A DNA stretch of 64,000 nt from Arsenophonus fragariae (GCA_047291315.1 JBDPYZ010000002.1:1-64000), one strand, 5' to 3'. Numbered from the stretch's first letter, positions 28,728-39,709 are shown. Translations and numbers: made by a program. Notes: generated by a model from the sequence alone, not told the origin.

Positions 28728-29961
28728 CTAATTTAACAACAATAAACAAGATACATCATCACCATAATTAAATTTATTAATTAGTTCATCAAGCTGCTTA
28801 TGGAAATTAGAAGAATGCAAGGTAACGGTCGAATAATGACAAAACATTAACTGAATACTTTCCTTTGATACCTCTATATCATATGCTGATTGGATAGATA
28901 GTAACGTTTTAATATAAAAATAATTAGCAAATAATAAAGCGACTGTAAACTCTGCTTCAAATCATATAAGCCAAACTTTTCGGCATATCTTAGATAAAGA
29001 AAATAGTTTTTTAGTACATACGGTTCAGCTAAACGGCTGGTTGACAAAATCTTTTACCATTCATCATCCAATTTTTCCAATTAGCGACCATCTCTCCATT
29101 AAGTAATGCTGATTCTAAATCGAAAAAGTTCATGGTATTGTTAAAAACCGGCAATAAATAATGTCTAGAATGAGCCGTAGAAGTAAAAAACGTAACATAA
29201 CCAGTAATAAAGAAAATTTTAACTTATGGCTAGCTGAAGATGTAATCATCTTTCTCTGTTGATAAATTTTTCCATCACTAAGTTCTTTCACTAATGTCAT
29301 AAATACATTTTCAACTCTTATATAATTCACCCCAATTTGATAATCAATTGATTGTAAAAACACCATAAAATGGGCAAGTGCCTAAAGATTATTCTCAATA
29401 AAAGGAGCGTCTGCCATAATTAAATGGCTACAAAATAGCTGTATAACCTGATGTTCTTGCGTGACCATTTTGCTCTGATCAATCACGCGTTTTTCGGTAA
29501 TTTTTACATTTTCAACCACGGTGCTTTCTTCATATTTCATTGAATCTGGCTGAAATAACACTAAACGAACCACTTCAGGGCAAGAAAAACTTAACGAATG
29601 TTGAATATAACCACCCAGTTGGGTTTTTGAGCGTGGATAAGTCTGACAAGTATGACTTAATACACTTGGACCTAATGTTTTATAAATTCCACACAATTTA
29701 TCACGGCCAAAGAAAGGACAATCCCCCTTCTTAATTCATTGTGATATAAGAAGAATTGTTAGTACCACTACGATTATGATATTTAATCAGATGTTTATCA
29801 GTGATCTCTTTGATTTCAATTTGATGTGCGGTTTTATATTTTTTATGTGTCTTTTTATCAATATTAATAATCCAGCCACGGTAGCAATGAGATAAACGCT
29901 GATCACCAATGTATTTAAATTTCTTATAAAAAAGTGGGATAATTTCTCTATGTTGTTTCAT
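28728..29961 (-). pseudogene. fliB: FliB-like lysine-N-methylase (broken)
   Basis: FliB methylates lysines of flagellin in Salmonella. The N-terminus from 29961 reads YKKFKYIGDQRLSHCYRGWI followed by IDKKTHKKYK. This resembles the cysteine-rich FliB start, with one Cys of the usual CxxxCC cluster changed to Tyr. A stop follows SYITMN near 29731, then a frame change into CPFFGRDKLCGIYKTLGP, SHTCQTYPRSK and YSLSFSCPEVVRL-like HSLSFSCPEVVRLVLFQP. Later pieces run to a stop at 28728. No flagellar gene is nearby. The gene is an accessory insertion relative to E. coli between prfC and rimI. The family assignment is good, but the exact 3' end is less certain. Confidence 0.8.
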
Positions 29962-30078
29962 TGCAAATAGACTCTATTAAGCTAATATTGACACTCAAAT
30001 TACCACTTAATAGCGCCTATCAATGGTACTATTATCGAATATAAACCATTTTTTTATCTTAATTAAGCTATTTTTAAT

Positions 30079-30543
30079 TCATAACGTAGTCATATTGGTA
30101 GGCAAAATAGTTAATGCCATAACCACTGCATCTTCCGATTTTTTTGCCGCTGGATAATAATTTTTTCTTATTGTGACAGTGTGAAAACCCAGTTTTTCAT
30201 ATAAGTTAATTGCAGCATGATTTGATTGCCTAACTTCCAACCACAAAGTGTGGATACCTTTAACTGACAAATGATCGATCAAATAGCGTAATAAATACTC
30301 ACCACAACCTTGACCTTGATAATCAAGATGAATAGCAATATTAAATAGTGTTGCTTCATCAAGCAGATATTGTGTTATAACGAAACCAATTAATCGATTT
30401 TCCAGACTGATTTTTAAATTAATATATTTCTTTCCTTGATTACTATAAAACACCTTTTCATTCCAAGGAAAAACATGACTCATTTTTTCAATAGCAAAAG
30501 CAGAGACTAAATCAGTTTGCTCTAAATTCGAAATTATTTTCAT
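30079..30543 (-). CDS. rimI: Ribosomal protein S18-alanine N-acetyltransferase RimI
   Basis: GNAT-family acetyltransferase that acetylates the N-terminal alanine of ribosomal protein S18. The 154-residue product matches E. coli RimI (148): HVFPWNEKVFYSNQGKKYI, DEATLFNIAIHLDYQ, the acetyl-CoA loop QGQGCGEYLL, LWLEVRQSNHAAINLYEKLG with the catalytic Glu, and RKNYYPAAKKSEDA with the catalytic Tyr. It overlaps the 3' end of holD by 32 bp, as is typical of enterics, so the two are translationally linked. Intact. Confidence 0.95.
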   Translation of the reverse strand: MKIISNLEQTDLVSAFAIEKMSHVFPWNEKVFYSNQGKKYINLKISLENRLIGFVITQYLLDEATLFNIAIHLDYQGQGCGEYLLRYLIDHLSVKGIHTLWLEVRQSNHAAINLYEKLGFHTVTIRKNYYPAAKKSEDAVVMALTILPTNMTTL

Positions 30544-30922
30544 GCTGGCATATTTTCGCCCACAAAGCGCGTTTTAACTGAGGATTAAAATAAATCTCTT
30601 CCAGTGGTAAAGTATGGATGACACATTTTTTTGAAGTAACATGTAATTGCTTGCTTAGAATCCAACAAGGCCAAATAACTTCTTTCGGTAATAGCGATAC
30701 CTCTTTAGTTAATAAACAACATACCTGACGACTATCTATCCTCATCGCCCGTAAAATATCTTTTACAACAATGTTGCCTAAATCAATGCGCTCATCAGCG
30801 ATGATAACTAATTGGGTAGAATCAGGAATACACACTGCATGTTCACCACGCAGTACCGTCGGATTTCGTAATGTCCATTGCATAATTCCCATATACTTCA
30901 GTAAGTTATCTCTAACCGTCAT
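30512..30922 (-). CDS. holD: DNA polymerase III psi subunit HolD
   Basis: HolD links the clamp loader to HolC and through it to single-stranded DNA-binding protein. Starting at ATG 30920-30922 (MTVRDNLLKYMGIMQWTLRNP) the product has 136 residues against 137 in E. coli. It aligns at the N-terminal clamp-loader-binding segment (QWTLRNPTVLRGEHAV) and the C-terminal LKRALWAKICQHEN. The frame stays open 27 codons further upstream, but that part is Trp-rich and has no family match, so I rejected it. The middle is poorly conserved, as is usual for HolD. It overlaps rimI. Confidence 0.9.
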   Translation of the reverse strand: MTVRDNLLKYMGIMQWTLRNPTVLRGEHAVCIPDSTQLVIIADERIDLGNIVVKDILRAMRIDSRQVCCLLTKEVSLLPKEVIWPCWILSKQLHVTSKKCVIHTLPLEEIYFNPQLKRALWAKICQHENNFEFRAN

Positions 30923-31316
30923 CAAGCCACTCCACCACCATATATACCACGACAGCTTATCAAACAGAGCCATATAAATCAAAATAATAACATTACAAGA
31001 CACAGCAATATAAGCACAATTATTGCTTCTTCCTAGCTGTAATTTATTTGCTGAATCTCTCCTGAAAATTAAACAGGGAGAATGTACAAATTATTAAGTT
31101 ATCAAACAACAACCGGAGCACCAAATATTAGACAACAAGTAACCATTCGATTGGAATCTAATAATATATAGTGATACAATCGTGATAATAAGTTCATATC
31201 TCACAAATTTATCAAAATTACCGATTTTATGAGCGATATTTTGTGCGCCACGCGGCAATTTTTTTACTTTTATAACTGATAAAAGGAAAAGCAATCTAAT
31301 ACAGGAGCCAACATTT
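30923..31316. other. Divergent intergenic region holD-rsmC
   Basis: About 390 AT-rich bases between divergently transcribed holD-rimI and rsmC. It contains no convincing gene. A minus-strand frame that overlaps the rsmC start is a shadow. Promoters for both directions must lie here, but I could not fix them. Confidence 0.4.
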
Positions 31317-32339
31317 ATGTCTTCACTGACGCCCGCTAGTGAAATTATTTTACGCCATGATGAATACTTTATCGGCCGTCGTGTTTTAATCGCTGGCAAT
31401 TTACAAGATAATATTAACTCAAAAATTAGCGCGGAAATTTTACACATTTTAACCAATCAATATCACTATTGGTTATCATTTAGCAAAGAACTAGGCGAAA
31501 AGGCCCATTATGATTTAACGCTTGAAAAAACAGTGGCAGCACAATTTAATACTTTGATCTATTTTTGGCCCAAAAACAAACAAGAAGCCGATTTCCAACT
31601 ACATAATATATGTTCAGTTCTACCAATAGGTAGTGATATTTTTATTGTTGGTGAAAACCGCAGTGGCGTAAATAGCGTCGATAAAATTCTAAAAGAAATA
31701 GGATGTGTACGCAAAATTGATACAGCACGGCACTCTAGTCTCTATTATTGTCAGCTAGAAAAGCAACCACTATTTCATTTACATGATTGGTGGAATACAT
31801 ATAGGATAGCTGATATTACCATTAAAACACTACCAGGCGTATTTAGTCAACAAGCGTTGGATGCAGGTAGTCAATTACTTCTTTCTACATTTGATAAACC
31901 CCTAAAAGGTAAATTATTAGATATGGCATCCGGCGCTGGTGTTCTTGGCACGATTATTGGCAAGAGAAATCCTAGTATAATATTAACTCTCTGCGATACC
32001 CATGCTGCAGCGGTCATATCATCTATTGAAACATTAAAAATAAATGGTTTAACTGCTCATGTTATACCAAGTGATATCTACTCTACGATTGAAGATAGTT
32101 ACGACTGGATAATTTGCAATCCGCCGTTCCATGATGGATTAAAAACAGATTATTCAGCCGCTGAAGTAATCATCAAACAAGCACCAAATTATCTAAAACC
32201 CGGTGGAAAATTTAAAATGGTTGCCAATGCCTTCTTACCTTACCCAGATTGGTTAGATAATGCTTTCGGTCGCCATGAAATACTAGTCCAAACAGGTAAA
32301 TTCAAAATTTATCAAGCAAGCAAATTTCGTAAAATCTGA
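31317..32339 (+). CDS. rsmC: 16S rRNA m2G1207 methyltransferase RsmC
   Basis: S-adenosylmethionine-dependent methylase of guanine 1207 in the 30S subunit. Residues 1-165 form a degenerate methyltransferase-like domain. Residues from about 170 form the active domain with PGVFSQQALDAGSQLLL, the SAM motif LLDMASGAGVLGTII and the catalytic motif WIICNPPFHDG (NPPF). The length is 340 residues against 343 in E. coli. It starts at the ATG 31317. Intact and divergent from holD. It is kept even though the rRNA operon in this window shows unusual changes. Confidence 0.95.
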   Translation: MSSLTPASEIILRHDEYFIGRRVLIAGNLQDNINSKISAEILHILTNQYHYWLSFSKELGEKAHYDLTLEKTVAAQFNTLIYFWPKNKQEADFQLHNICSVLPIGSDIFIVGENRSGVNSVDKILKEIGCVRKIDTARHSSLYYCQLEKQPLFHLHDWWNTYRIADITIKTLPGVFSQQALDAGSQLLLSTFDKPLKGKLLDMASGAGVLGTIIGKRNPSIILTLCDTHAAAVISSIETLKINGLTAHVIPSDIYSTIEDSYDWIICNPPFHDGLKTDYSAAEVIIKQAPNYLKPGGKFKMVANAFLPYPDWLDNAFGRHEILVQTGKFKIYQASKFRKI

Positions 32340-32554
32340 TACGATAAATTTTTAGCAAAATAATTAACTATTTGAACAGCATTTTACCACTTTCGTTTTA
32401 AATGATTTTGAGATCAGAATGGAAGTAGGTAGCAATATTTAACTGCAAATTTATATAATATAAGTAAATAATTTATTTTAAATGGCAAGATTCGATAAAG
32501 ATAACAGTCTAAATCATGCCTCTGTCATTGGCGTTCCAATTATTATTTAAATAA

Positions 32555-34136
32555 TTACATATTTTTATCACTTTCCGGATTAATTTGTTCGGCACAGCTT
32601 TCGTTTACGTCTTCATAATACATGATAAGCAATCGCACAAAAAAGCGAATTCAATCTTTTTTTTCATATCACCAAGTAAACTAACATGTAGGTTGATGGT
32701 ATCTAGACTTTGCACATTGTGTTTATGTAGACGTTCAACATGTACATAAGCATAACGTTGATTTAATAACCTGAATCTATGTTTAGCTCTTCGTAATCGA
32801 CGCGCATTATCTATGTCTCCAGAGACAAACACCGATATCGCTAAACTTAAATTATTCTGTAATCATTCCATAAGAGTATCCAGCTCTTTAATACCTTCGG
32901 GGGAGAAAAAATATTGTTTGACCACTTCTGTTGCCATACGATTAATGAGCGGGGCTGATTACTGTAAATTCAAGGCAGTATCAATAATTTCTGCCCAGCA
33001 ACGAGAATCAGCTTCCCCTAATTCATTTTTTTGAATTTAAGCTTAATACTACTATGTAGCATATCGATCTCTTCTTCCAAGTGTGTAATATAACGCCGCT
33101 GTATTTTATTACCATTTAAAACCTCAGCCAAACATTGTACCATTTGCTCAACGATATCCCCCATACGTAATGTTTCTCTTACCGCATTAACAATTTTGCT
33201 AATGAAGGTGTTTCCAATACCGCCTTGTCCAAATAACTGAAGGCAAAAATCTCAACCTCTACAAGAGAAATAGGAACAAAACGTTGAGCTAACCGCAATA
33301 TGGGTTCGACAAATAGCAATATAACTAAGCAGCGCAGTAAATTATAAACCACATGAAAATAGATCACGACTTCAGACGCATTAAAATTAAAATCACCAAT
33401 CCAAGCAGCTAATTGTTTAATCCAGGGTAAAGCCTTTCTCATCCACTTTGCTGGCTACTGCCTATCATAGCTAATAAACCACTACCGATACTAGAGCCAA
33501 TAACAATCGCGAGGCTAATAAAGTGGAACGAATCCTGCTACACTTAATGTTGCTGTTAATAAAACCGCCGCCAAACTAGAACAAGTGAGCATAGCAAATA
33601 GAGCACCAACGAATAGAGCTAAAATAATATCACCTTTTAAAGAAATAAAAATTGCTTGAATAGCGGATGCATGAGTAATATGTGCATTGCTCAGCCAACA
33701 ATAAGCTTTAAAGTTAATAAAATCAGTCCTAAGCCTATGGCACCTCGCCCTAATTGCCCACGATTTTTTTCTAGCTAAGAAAAGTAATAACATCAAACAA
33801 AATTAACATGGGTGATAACCATACCGAATCAAAAGTTGACAACAGAGCCATTATCGCGGTGCCGACGTCTGCACCCAACATGATAACCATAGCTGGCGTG
33901 ATAGAAATTAAACCTTGTGTTACAAAAGAAGTAACCAATAATGCCGTCGCATTACTACTTTGTACTAAAGCAGTGACACCAATACCGGCTAAAAATGCAT
34001 GCGATTTTTTACCGATACTTTGGCCTAATATTCGGCGTAAATCGGTACCAAAAACTCGCATAATACCAATCCGGACAATATATGTGCCCCATACTAATAA
34101 AGCCACTGATGATAATAATTCAAGTAATGCTAACAT
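32555..34136 (-). pseudogene. yjbB: yjbB-like Na+/phosphate cotransporter (broken)
   Basis: Member of the Na/Pi-cotransporter family with a PhoU-like C-terminal domain. The N-terminus from 34136 reads LLSSVALLVWGTYIVRIGIM, FLAGIGVTALVQSSNATALL with the QSSNA motif, and VIMLGADVGTAIMALL. Pieces in other frames follow: SSLAAVLLTATLSVAGF (33515-33796), FNASEVVIYFHVVYNLLRCL (33179-33442), and the C-terminal ARRLRRAKHRFRLLNQRY and RLHKHNVQSLD (32605-32832). A final short frame ends INPESDKN at 32555. Many frameshifts plus a deletion in the centre. In E. coli this gene is elsewhere, so the local order has changed. Confidence 0.9.
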
Positions 34137-34275
34137 TAATTATCCATGCTATTTATCTATGACTCCTTATATTAATATTGACTTTTTTATCATAGCATTT
34201 ACAGCCACTTGATCGCTTTATTTAAATAATTTAATAAAAATAACATCAATTTTCTTTTAACGCTGAAATAAAAAA

Positions 34276-34307
34276 TTGCCACTGTTTACTTAAATGAACA
34301 GTGGCAA
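34276..34307 (-). terminator. Strong hairpin downstream of the glycosyltransferase remnant
   Basis: TTGCCACTGTT and AACAGTGGCAA form a perfect 11-bp stem with a 10-nt loop. On the minus strand it is followed by TTTTTTATTT, a good intrinsic terminator for leftward transcription. It is the main visible element in the 34137-34487 gap and has outlived the gene it served. Confidence 0.75.
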
Positions 34308-34487
34308 AAATTATTCATTACTCGAAAAATTTATTTAATATCCATAGAATATTTTATTCTAAGGAAAAAACCATTTAATCCATTAATGCATCACATTTGT
34401 TGATTAAGAATTCTAAATTTTAGTATAAGTTTAATATCAATATCACCGGCTTATTTTCAAATAATAATGAATGGAAGTGCTATTTTC

Positions 34488-35486
34488 TCATTGCCAAAAT
34501 CTCCTTTTTGTATCATTACGATTTGTTTTTAAGTAACGTCGACTTAGTCGCCATTTTAATTTTAAAGTTACCGCATCTTGCCAGGTAATTTGCCAACATC
34601 CTTGGTCAAAAAAAATGCTTAACCATCTCATATTTAATTTTTGGTGATTCAATGGCTTGAATAGACAATACAACACCAAAACATTTCTTACGAATCTACC
34701 ACAAACAAGCTAGCGTTTGATTTATCGCATTAGGATATTTTTTATAAATATCCATCAACATATCAATAATTTTTAAATAAGTATTAACATTACGTACAAG
34801 TAAAACATCACCACATAATCAATGTGAAACTGATTTATTATGAATAAAATAATCATAATAAGATCAATTAATAAACTTAACGCATTTTGCATTAAGCAAT
34901 ATTTCTGTTGTCCAAGGGATATCTTGATGATGAAGTTGCGATTCAAACTGATACTTATGTTGACGAATAAAACTTAACTTATAAATATTCAGCCAAGTAA
35001 CGTGTAAAAACTTACCCGAACTTAAACCTTTTTATAACCATTCAATCCCTGACATTATGCCTGTCGATGGAACTCTTTTAAGGGGAAAAATTAATTTAGA
35101 GGGTGAGCAATCCATATAAACATATGTACCATTACACATCGCAACATCTAAATCACCCAATTTTGCCAACGCTAATAAACGGTTATACATACCTAAATGG
35201 CTGATATCATCAATATCAAGAAAGGTTATATATTTTCCTGTCGCAATATTCATTCCTACATTTCGTGCGACAGAAACCCCGAGACTTTCCTGATGTAAAA
35301 TATTAGTATTCGGGAATCGCTCTATACATTCCTCTAATAATAAAGCTCTATTATCAGTTGAACCATCATTAACTAAAATAATCTCCCAATTTTTTAATTT
35401 TTGTTGTTCAATGCAATTAAAAATTTTTGGTAAAATAGTTCGTCATTAAATACAGCAACAACACTTATCATCGGTTCAGCTAACAT
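34488..35486 (-). pseudogene. Family 2 glycosyltransferase (broken)
   Basis: GT-A-fold inverting glycosyltransferase, probably for surface polysaccharide. From 35486 the frame reads MLAEPMISVVAVFND, shifts, and continues WEIILVNDGSTDNRALLL, ESLGVSVARNVGMNIATGKY and ITFLDIDDISHLGM, which has an IDD where the usual metal motif is D-x-D. An in-frame stop follows IMSGIEWL (35032). Further stops follow, then a last open piece (34488-34679). The acceptor and donor cannot be told. It lies between the yjbB remnant and the rRNA operon, a position not shared with E. coli. Confidence 0.85.
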
Positions 35487-35754
35487 ATATTTACCTTAAT
35501 CATTATACTTTTATTAAGGTTATTTAATCTTATATCAAATATTCAATAGATAAATGCTTAGGTACTCAATTTTGTTAAAAAAAATAGAACAACAACATAA
35601 CTAATATTAAATAAATACACTTTGAAATAATTTATTATGTATGAAAGCATTAAAATTAATATAAATACCGTTTATATTAATAATAAAAAATTGTATTAAT
35701 ATTAAAATTGTTATGTAAATTTTATGTTGAATATAGCTATTTTCAGATAAAGAA

Positions 35755-35873
35755 AACCTAGCAGCTCCCTACTCTCACATGGGGAGACCCCACACTACCA
35801 TCGGCGCTACGGCATTTCACTTCTGAGTTCGGCATGAGATCAGGTGGGACCACCGCGCTATTACCGCCAGACA
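35755..35873 (-). rRNA. rrf: 5S ribosomal RNA
   Basis: On the minus strand the gene runs from TGTCTGGCGGTAATAGCG through CGCGGTGGTCCCACCTGA, CCGAACTCAGAAGTGAAA and CGCCGATGGTAGTGTGGGG to GGGAGCTGCTAGG. It is close to enteric 5S. Helix I pairs with several G-U wobbles. Ends are set by comparison with E. coli and may be off by a few bases. It is the last gene of the rRNA operon, and I saw no strong terminator hairpin in the 268 bases beyond it. Confidence 0.95.
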
Positions 35874-36404
35874 AATTCTTTAGCTACTCGTCCTCGCTCA
35901 CTTTACACTCTACTACGGCATAAGTAATACCCATTTTCCACAGTCACATACTTTCTATATGCGACTGTTCTAATATCCCTTGCCGTCTCCCTTCAACGTG
36001 AAAAACCTCGGACTGCAACCTCTGAACAAGCTAAAATTCTCTCTTCTCCTAAAACACCTTCGGTGTTGTCAGGTTAAGCCTCTCGGGTAATTAGTACTGG
36101 TTAGCTCAACGTATTACTACGCTTACACACCCAGCCTATCTACGTCCTCGTCTCGAACACCCCTTATAGGAACATTACTGTCAGGGAAGACTCATCTTGA
36201 GGCAAGTTTCCCGCTTAGATGCTTTCAGCGGTTATCTCTTCCGCACTTAGCTACCAGGCTATGTCATTGGCATGACAACCTGTACACCAGTGGTGCGTCC
36301 ACTCCGGTCCTCTCGTACTAGGAGCAGCCCCCTCAATCTTCCTTCGCCCACGACAGATAGGGACCGAACTGTCTCACGACGTTCTAAACCCAACTCGCGT
36401 ACCA

Positions 36405-36438
<34 letters not shown>

Positions 36439-36439
36439 A

Positions 36440-36482
<43 letters not shown>

Positions 36483-36511
36483 ACCGCCGTCGATATGAAC
36501 TCTTGGGCGGT

Positions 36512-36567
<56 letters not shown>

Positions 36568-36989
36568 AGAACCACCGGATCACTAAGACCTACTTTCGTA
36601 CCTGCTCGCGCCGTCACGCTCGCAGTCAAGCTGGCTTATGCCTTTGCACTAACCTCACGATGTCCGACCGTGATTAGCCAACCTTCGTGCTCCTCCGTTA
36701 CACTTTGGGAGGAGACCGCCCCAGTCAAACTACCCACCAGACACTGTCCTCAGCCCGGGTTACGGGCCTAAGTTAGAACATCAAACATTAAAGGGTGGTA
36801 TTTCAACGTCGGCTCCATGTGTACTTGCGTCCACACTTCAAAGCCTCCCACCTATCCTACACATCAAGGCTCAATATTCAGTGTCAAGCTATAGTAAAGG
36901 TTCACGGGGTCTTTCCGTCTTGCCGCGGGTACACTGCATCTTCACAGCGAGTTCAATTTCACTGAGTCTCGGGTGGAGACAGCCTGGCC

Positions 36990-37075
<86 letters not shown>

Positions 37076-37793
37076 TGGGGCTTCGATCAAGAGCTTCGCC
37101 TTACGGCTTACCCTATCAATTAACCTTCCAGCACCGGGCAGGCGTCACACCGTATACGTCCACTCTCGTGTTTGCACAGTGCTGTGTTTTTAATAAACAG
37201 TTGCAGCCAGCTAGTATCTGCGACTGGCTTCAGCTCCGGATGCGTGACCCTTCACCTTGTGCCAGCGTGCCTTCTCCCGAAGTTACGGCACCATTTTGCC
37301 TAGTTCCTTCACCCGAGTTCTCTCAAGCGCCTGAGTATTCTCTACCTAACCACCTGTGTCGGTTTGGGGTACGATTAATGGTTACCTGATGCTTAGAGGC
37401 TTTTCCTGGAAGCTGGGCATCAACTACTTCGCCACCTTAGTGGCTCGTCATCATGCCTCAGTGTTATAGCTATGCGGATTTGCCTGCATTGCCCACCTAC
37501 ACGCTTAAACCGGGACAACCGTCGCCCGGATAGCCTAGCCTTCTCCGTCCCCCCTTCGCAGTAACCCTTAGTACGGGAATATTAACCCGTTTCCCATCGA
37601 CTACGCTTTTCAGCCTCGCCTTAGGGGTCGACTTACCCTGCCCCGATTAACGTTGGACAGGAACCCTTGGTCTTTCGGCGAACGGGTTTTTCACCCGCTT
37701 TATCGTTACTTATGTCAGCATTCGCACTTCTGATACCTCCAGCAGACTTCTCAGTCCACCTTCGACGGCTTACAGAACGCTCCCCTACCCAAC

Positions 37794-37914
37794 GAACGTA
37801 CCCTTAAACTGACTTACCGGGCTTTTTCGCCTCGACTCAACGCATTGACGTCACTTCTCACCATCAAGCGCATGATACTGCTGTCTTTCACTTAATCAGT
37901 TTAAGTGATACGTT
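37794..37914 (-). other. Intervening sequence in 23S helix 45
   Basis: About 121 nt replaces the roughly 13-nt tip of helix 45 (about 1,165 nt from the 5' end in E. coli numbering). The two ends are complementary: CGAACGTA-CCC-TTAAACTGA at one end and TCAGTTTAA-GTGA-TACGTTCG at the other. They form a long stem of the kind cleaved by RNase III in other enterics. Confidence 0.88.
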
Positions 37915-38075
37915 CGCTGCCGCAGCTTCGGTGCATAGTTTAGCCCCGTTACATCTTCCGTGCAGGCCGACTCGACCAGTGAGCTATTACGCTTTCTTTA
38001 AATGATGGCTACTTCTAAGCCAACATCCTGGCTGTCTAAGCCTTCCCACTTCGTTTCCCACTTAACCATGACTTT

Positions 38076-38108
<33 letters not shown>

Positions 38109-38530
38109 CTTCACGACGAACGTTAGCACCCGCCGTGTGTCTCCCGTGATAACATTCTTCGGTATTCGGAGTTTGCATCGGGTTGGTAAGTCGGGATGAC
38201 CCCCTAGCCGAAACAGTGCTCTACCCCCGAAGATGAATTCACGAGGCGCTACCTAAATAGCTTTCGGGGAGAACCAGCTATCTCCCGGTTTGATTGGCCT
38301 TTCACCCCCAGCCACAAGTCATCCGCTAATTTTTCAACATTAGTCGGTTCGGTCCTTCAGTTAGTGTTACCCAACCTTCAACCTGCCCATGGCTAGATCA
38401 CCGGGTTTCGGGTCTATACCCTGCAACTTAACGCCCAGTTAAGACTCGGTTTCCCTACGGCTCCCCTATGCGGTTAACCTTGCTACAGAATATAAGTCGC
38501 TGACCCATTATACAAAAGGTACGCAGTCAC

Positions 38531-38720
38531 CCCACCCCAAAGTACTCCGTACTTTCGGGTTGTTGCCTTCGGCAACTCACCTCACTTAAATCAACTTGCC
38601 TGATTCAACGTCAATCAGACACCTCGATTCAATATAAACTACACTGCTTGATTGGATTGGTTGGACATCGCTACGCTCCGTCAACCGGTAAACAGTCTGT
38701 AGAAATACTTTGGTGGTGGG
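38531..38720 (-). other. Intervening sequence in 23S helix 25
   Basis: About 190 nt replaces the roughly 12-nt loop of helix 25, about 540 nt from the 23S 5' end. The ends are an inverted repeat (CCCACCCCAAAGTA against TACTTTGGTGGTGGG). Inside is a second small hairpin, GTTGCC-TTC-GGCAAC near 38560-38575. It carries no start-to-stop gene that I trust. Known IVS elements in this helix have the same layout. Confidence 0.88.
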
Positions 38721-38773
38721 GCTCCCACTGCTTGTACGTACACGGTTTTAAGTTCTATTTCACTCCCCTCGCC

Positions 38774-38807
<34 letters not shown>

Positions 38808-39485
38808 TCACTATCGGTCAGTCAGGAGTATTTAGCCTTGGAGGATGGTCCCCCCATATTCAAACAGGATAACACGTGTCCCGCCCTACTCTTCGAGCTC
38901 ACAATAATAACACCTTCAGATACGGGGCTATCACCCTTTATTGCTGGCCTTTCCAGACCCTTCTCCTGATGTTAATATCGATGCTGACTCTGGGCTCCTC
39001 CCCGTTCGCTCGCCGCTACTGGGGGAATCTCGGTTGATTTCTTTTCCTCGGAGTACTGAGATGTTTCAGTTCCCCCGGTTCGCTTCGTTTGACTATGAAT
39101 TCATCAAACGATAGTGCATTAATGCACTGGGTTTCCCCATTCGGACATCGCCGGCTATTACGCTTCATATCAGCTTACCGACGCTTTTCGCAGATTAGCA
39201 CGTCCTTCATCGCCTCTGACTGCCTAGGTATCCACCGTGTACGCTTAATTCGCTTAACCTCACAACCCGAAGATGTCTTCTATCAAATCACACGGTACGT
39301 CATGGCTACGTGCGATGAACTTTTTTGTTGTACACTGCGCTGACTGCACACCTGTACCGCAAATTTCACCCTACTCGCTAATGCCATTCGCCTGTGTATC
39401 TGAAAACACTTCACGTTGGAGTTTTGAGAGTTCTCCACACAATTTATTCAATAATGTGTGTTTCAATTTTCAGCTTGTTCCAGAT

Positions 39486-39497
39486 TGTTAAAGAGCA
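39486..39497 (-). promoter_or_regulatory. boxA antitermination element in the 16S-23S spacer
   Basis: TGCTCTTTAACA on the minus strand, in the spacer between tRNA-Ala and 23S (39260-39565), matches the rRNA boxA sequence. The rest of the spacer shows no gene. Confidence 0.75.
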
Positions 39498-39565
39498 TTA
39501 TTATTCACAGCATCCTGTCGCCAGCCTGCTCTGAATAACCTTTTAGCTATTTTTTATCTACAATA

Positions 39566-39641
39566 TGGTGGAGCTAAGAGTCATCGAACCGCTGACCTCC
39601 TGTGTGCAAAGCAGGCGCTCTCCCAGCTGAGCTATAGCCCC
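39566..39641 (-). tRNA. tRNA-Ala (TGC), T-arm altered
   Basis: Seventy-six nucleotides including an encoded CCA, from GGGGCTATAGCTCAGCTGGG to TAGCTCCACCA, with anticodon TGC. The acceptor stem, D-arm and anticodon loop match enteric tRNA-Ala. The T-arm does not: AGCGG-TTCGATG-ACTCT. The near-universal G53-C61 pair is G-A, a second pair is C-T, and loop position 60 is G. The anticodon stem has a C31-A39 mismatch. It is a recognisable but possibly poorly functional copy in the usual place after tRNA-Ile in the rRNA spacer. Confidence 0.88.
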
Positions 39642-39709
39642 ATTAAGATTGTCGTATCATTATACCTTCCTACTAACCTTGCCTTTTTGGCAAAATCCGT
39701 CAGAAATGT

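Noticed and set aside
30923..31003. N-terminal extension of holD by 27 codons
   Set aside because: Trp-rich, no homology; the downstream ATG gives the family length.
31094..31456. 120-codon minus-strand frame between holD and rsmC
   Set aside because: It overlaps the rsmC start in antisense, has no recognisable domain and no ribosome-binding site.
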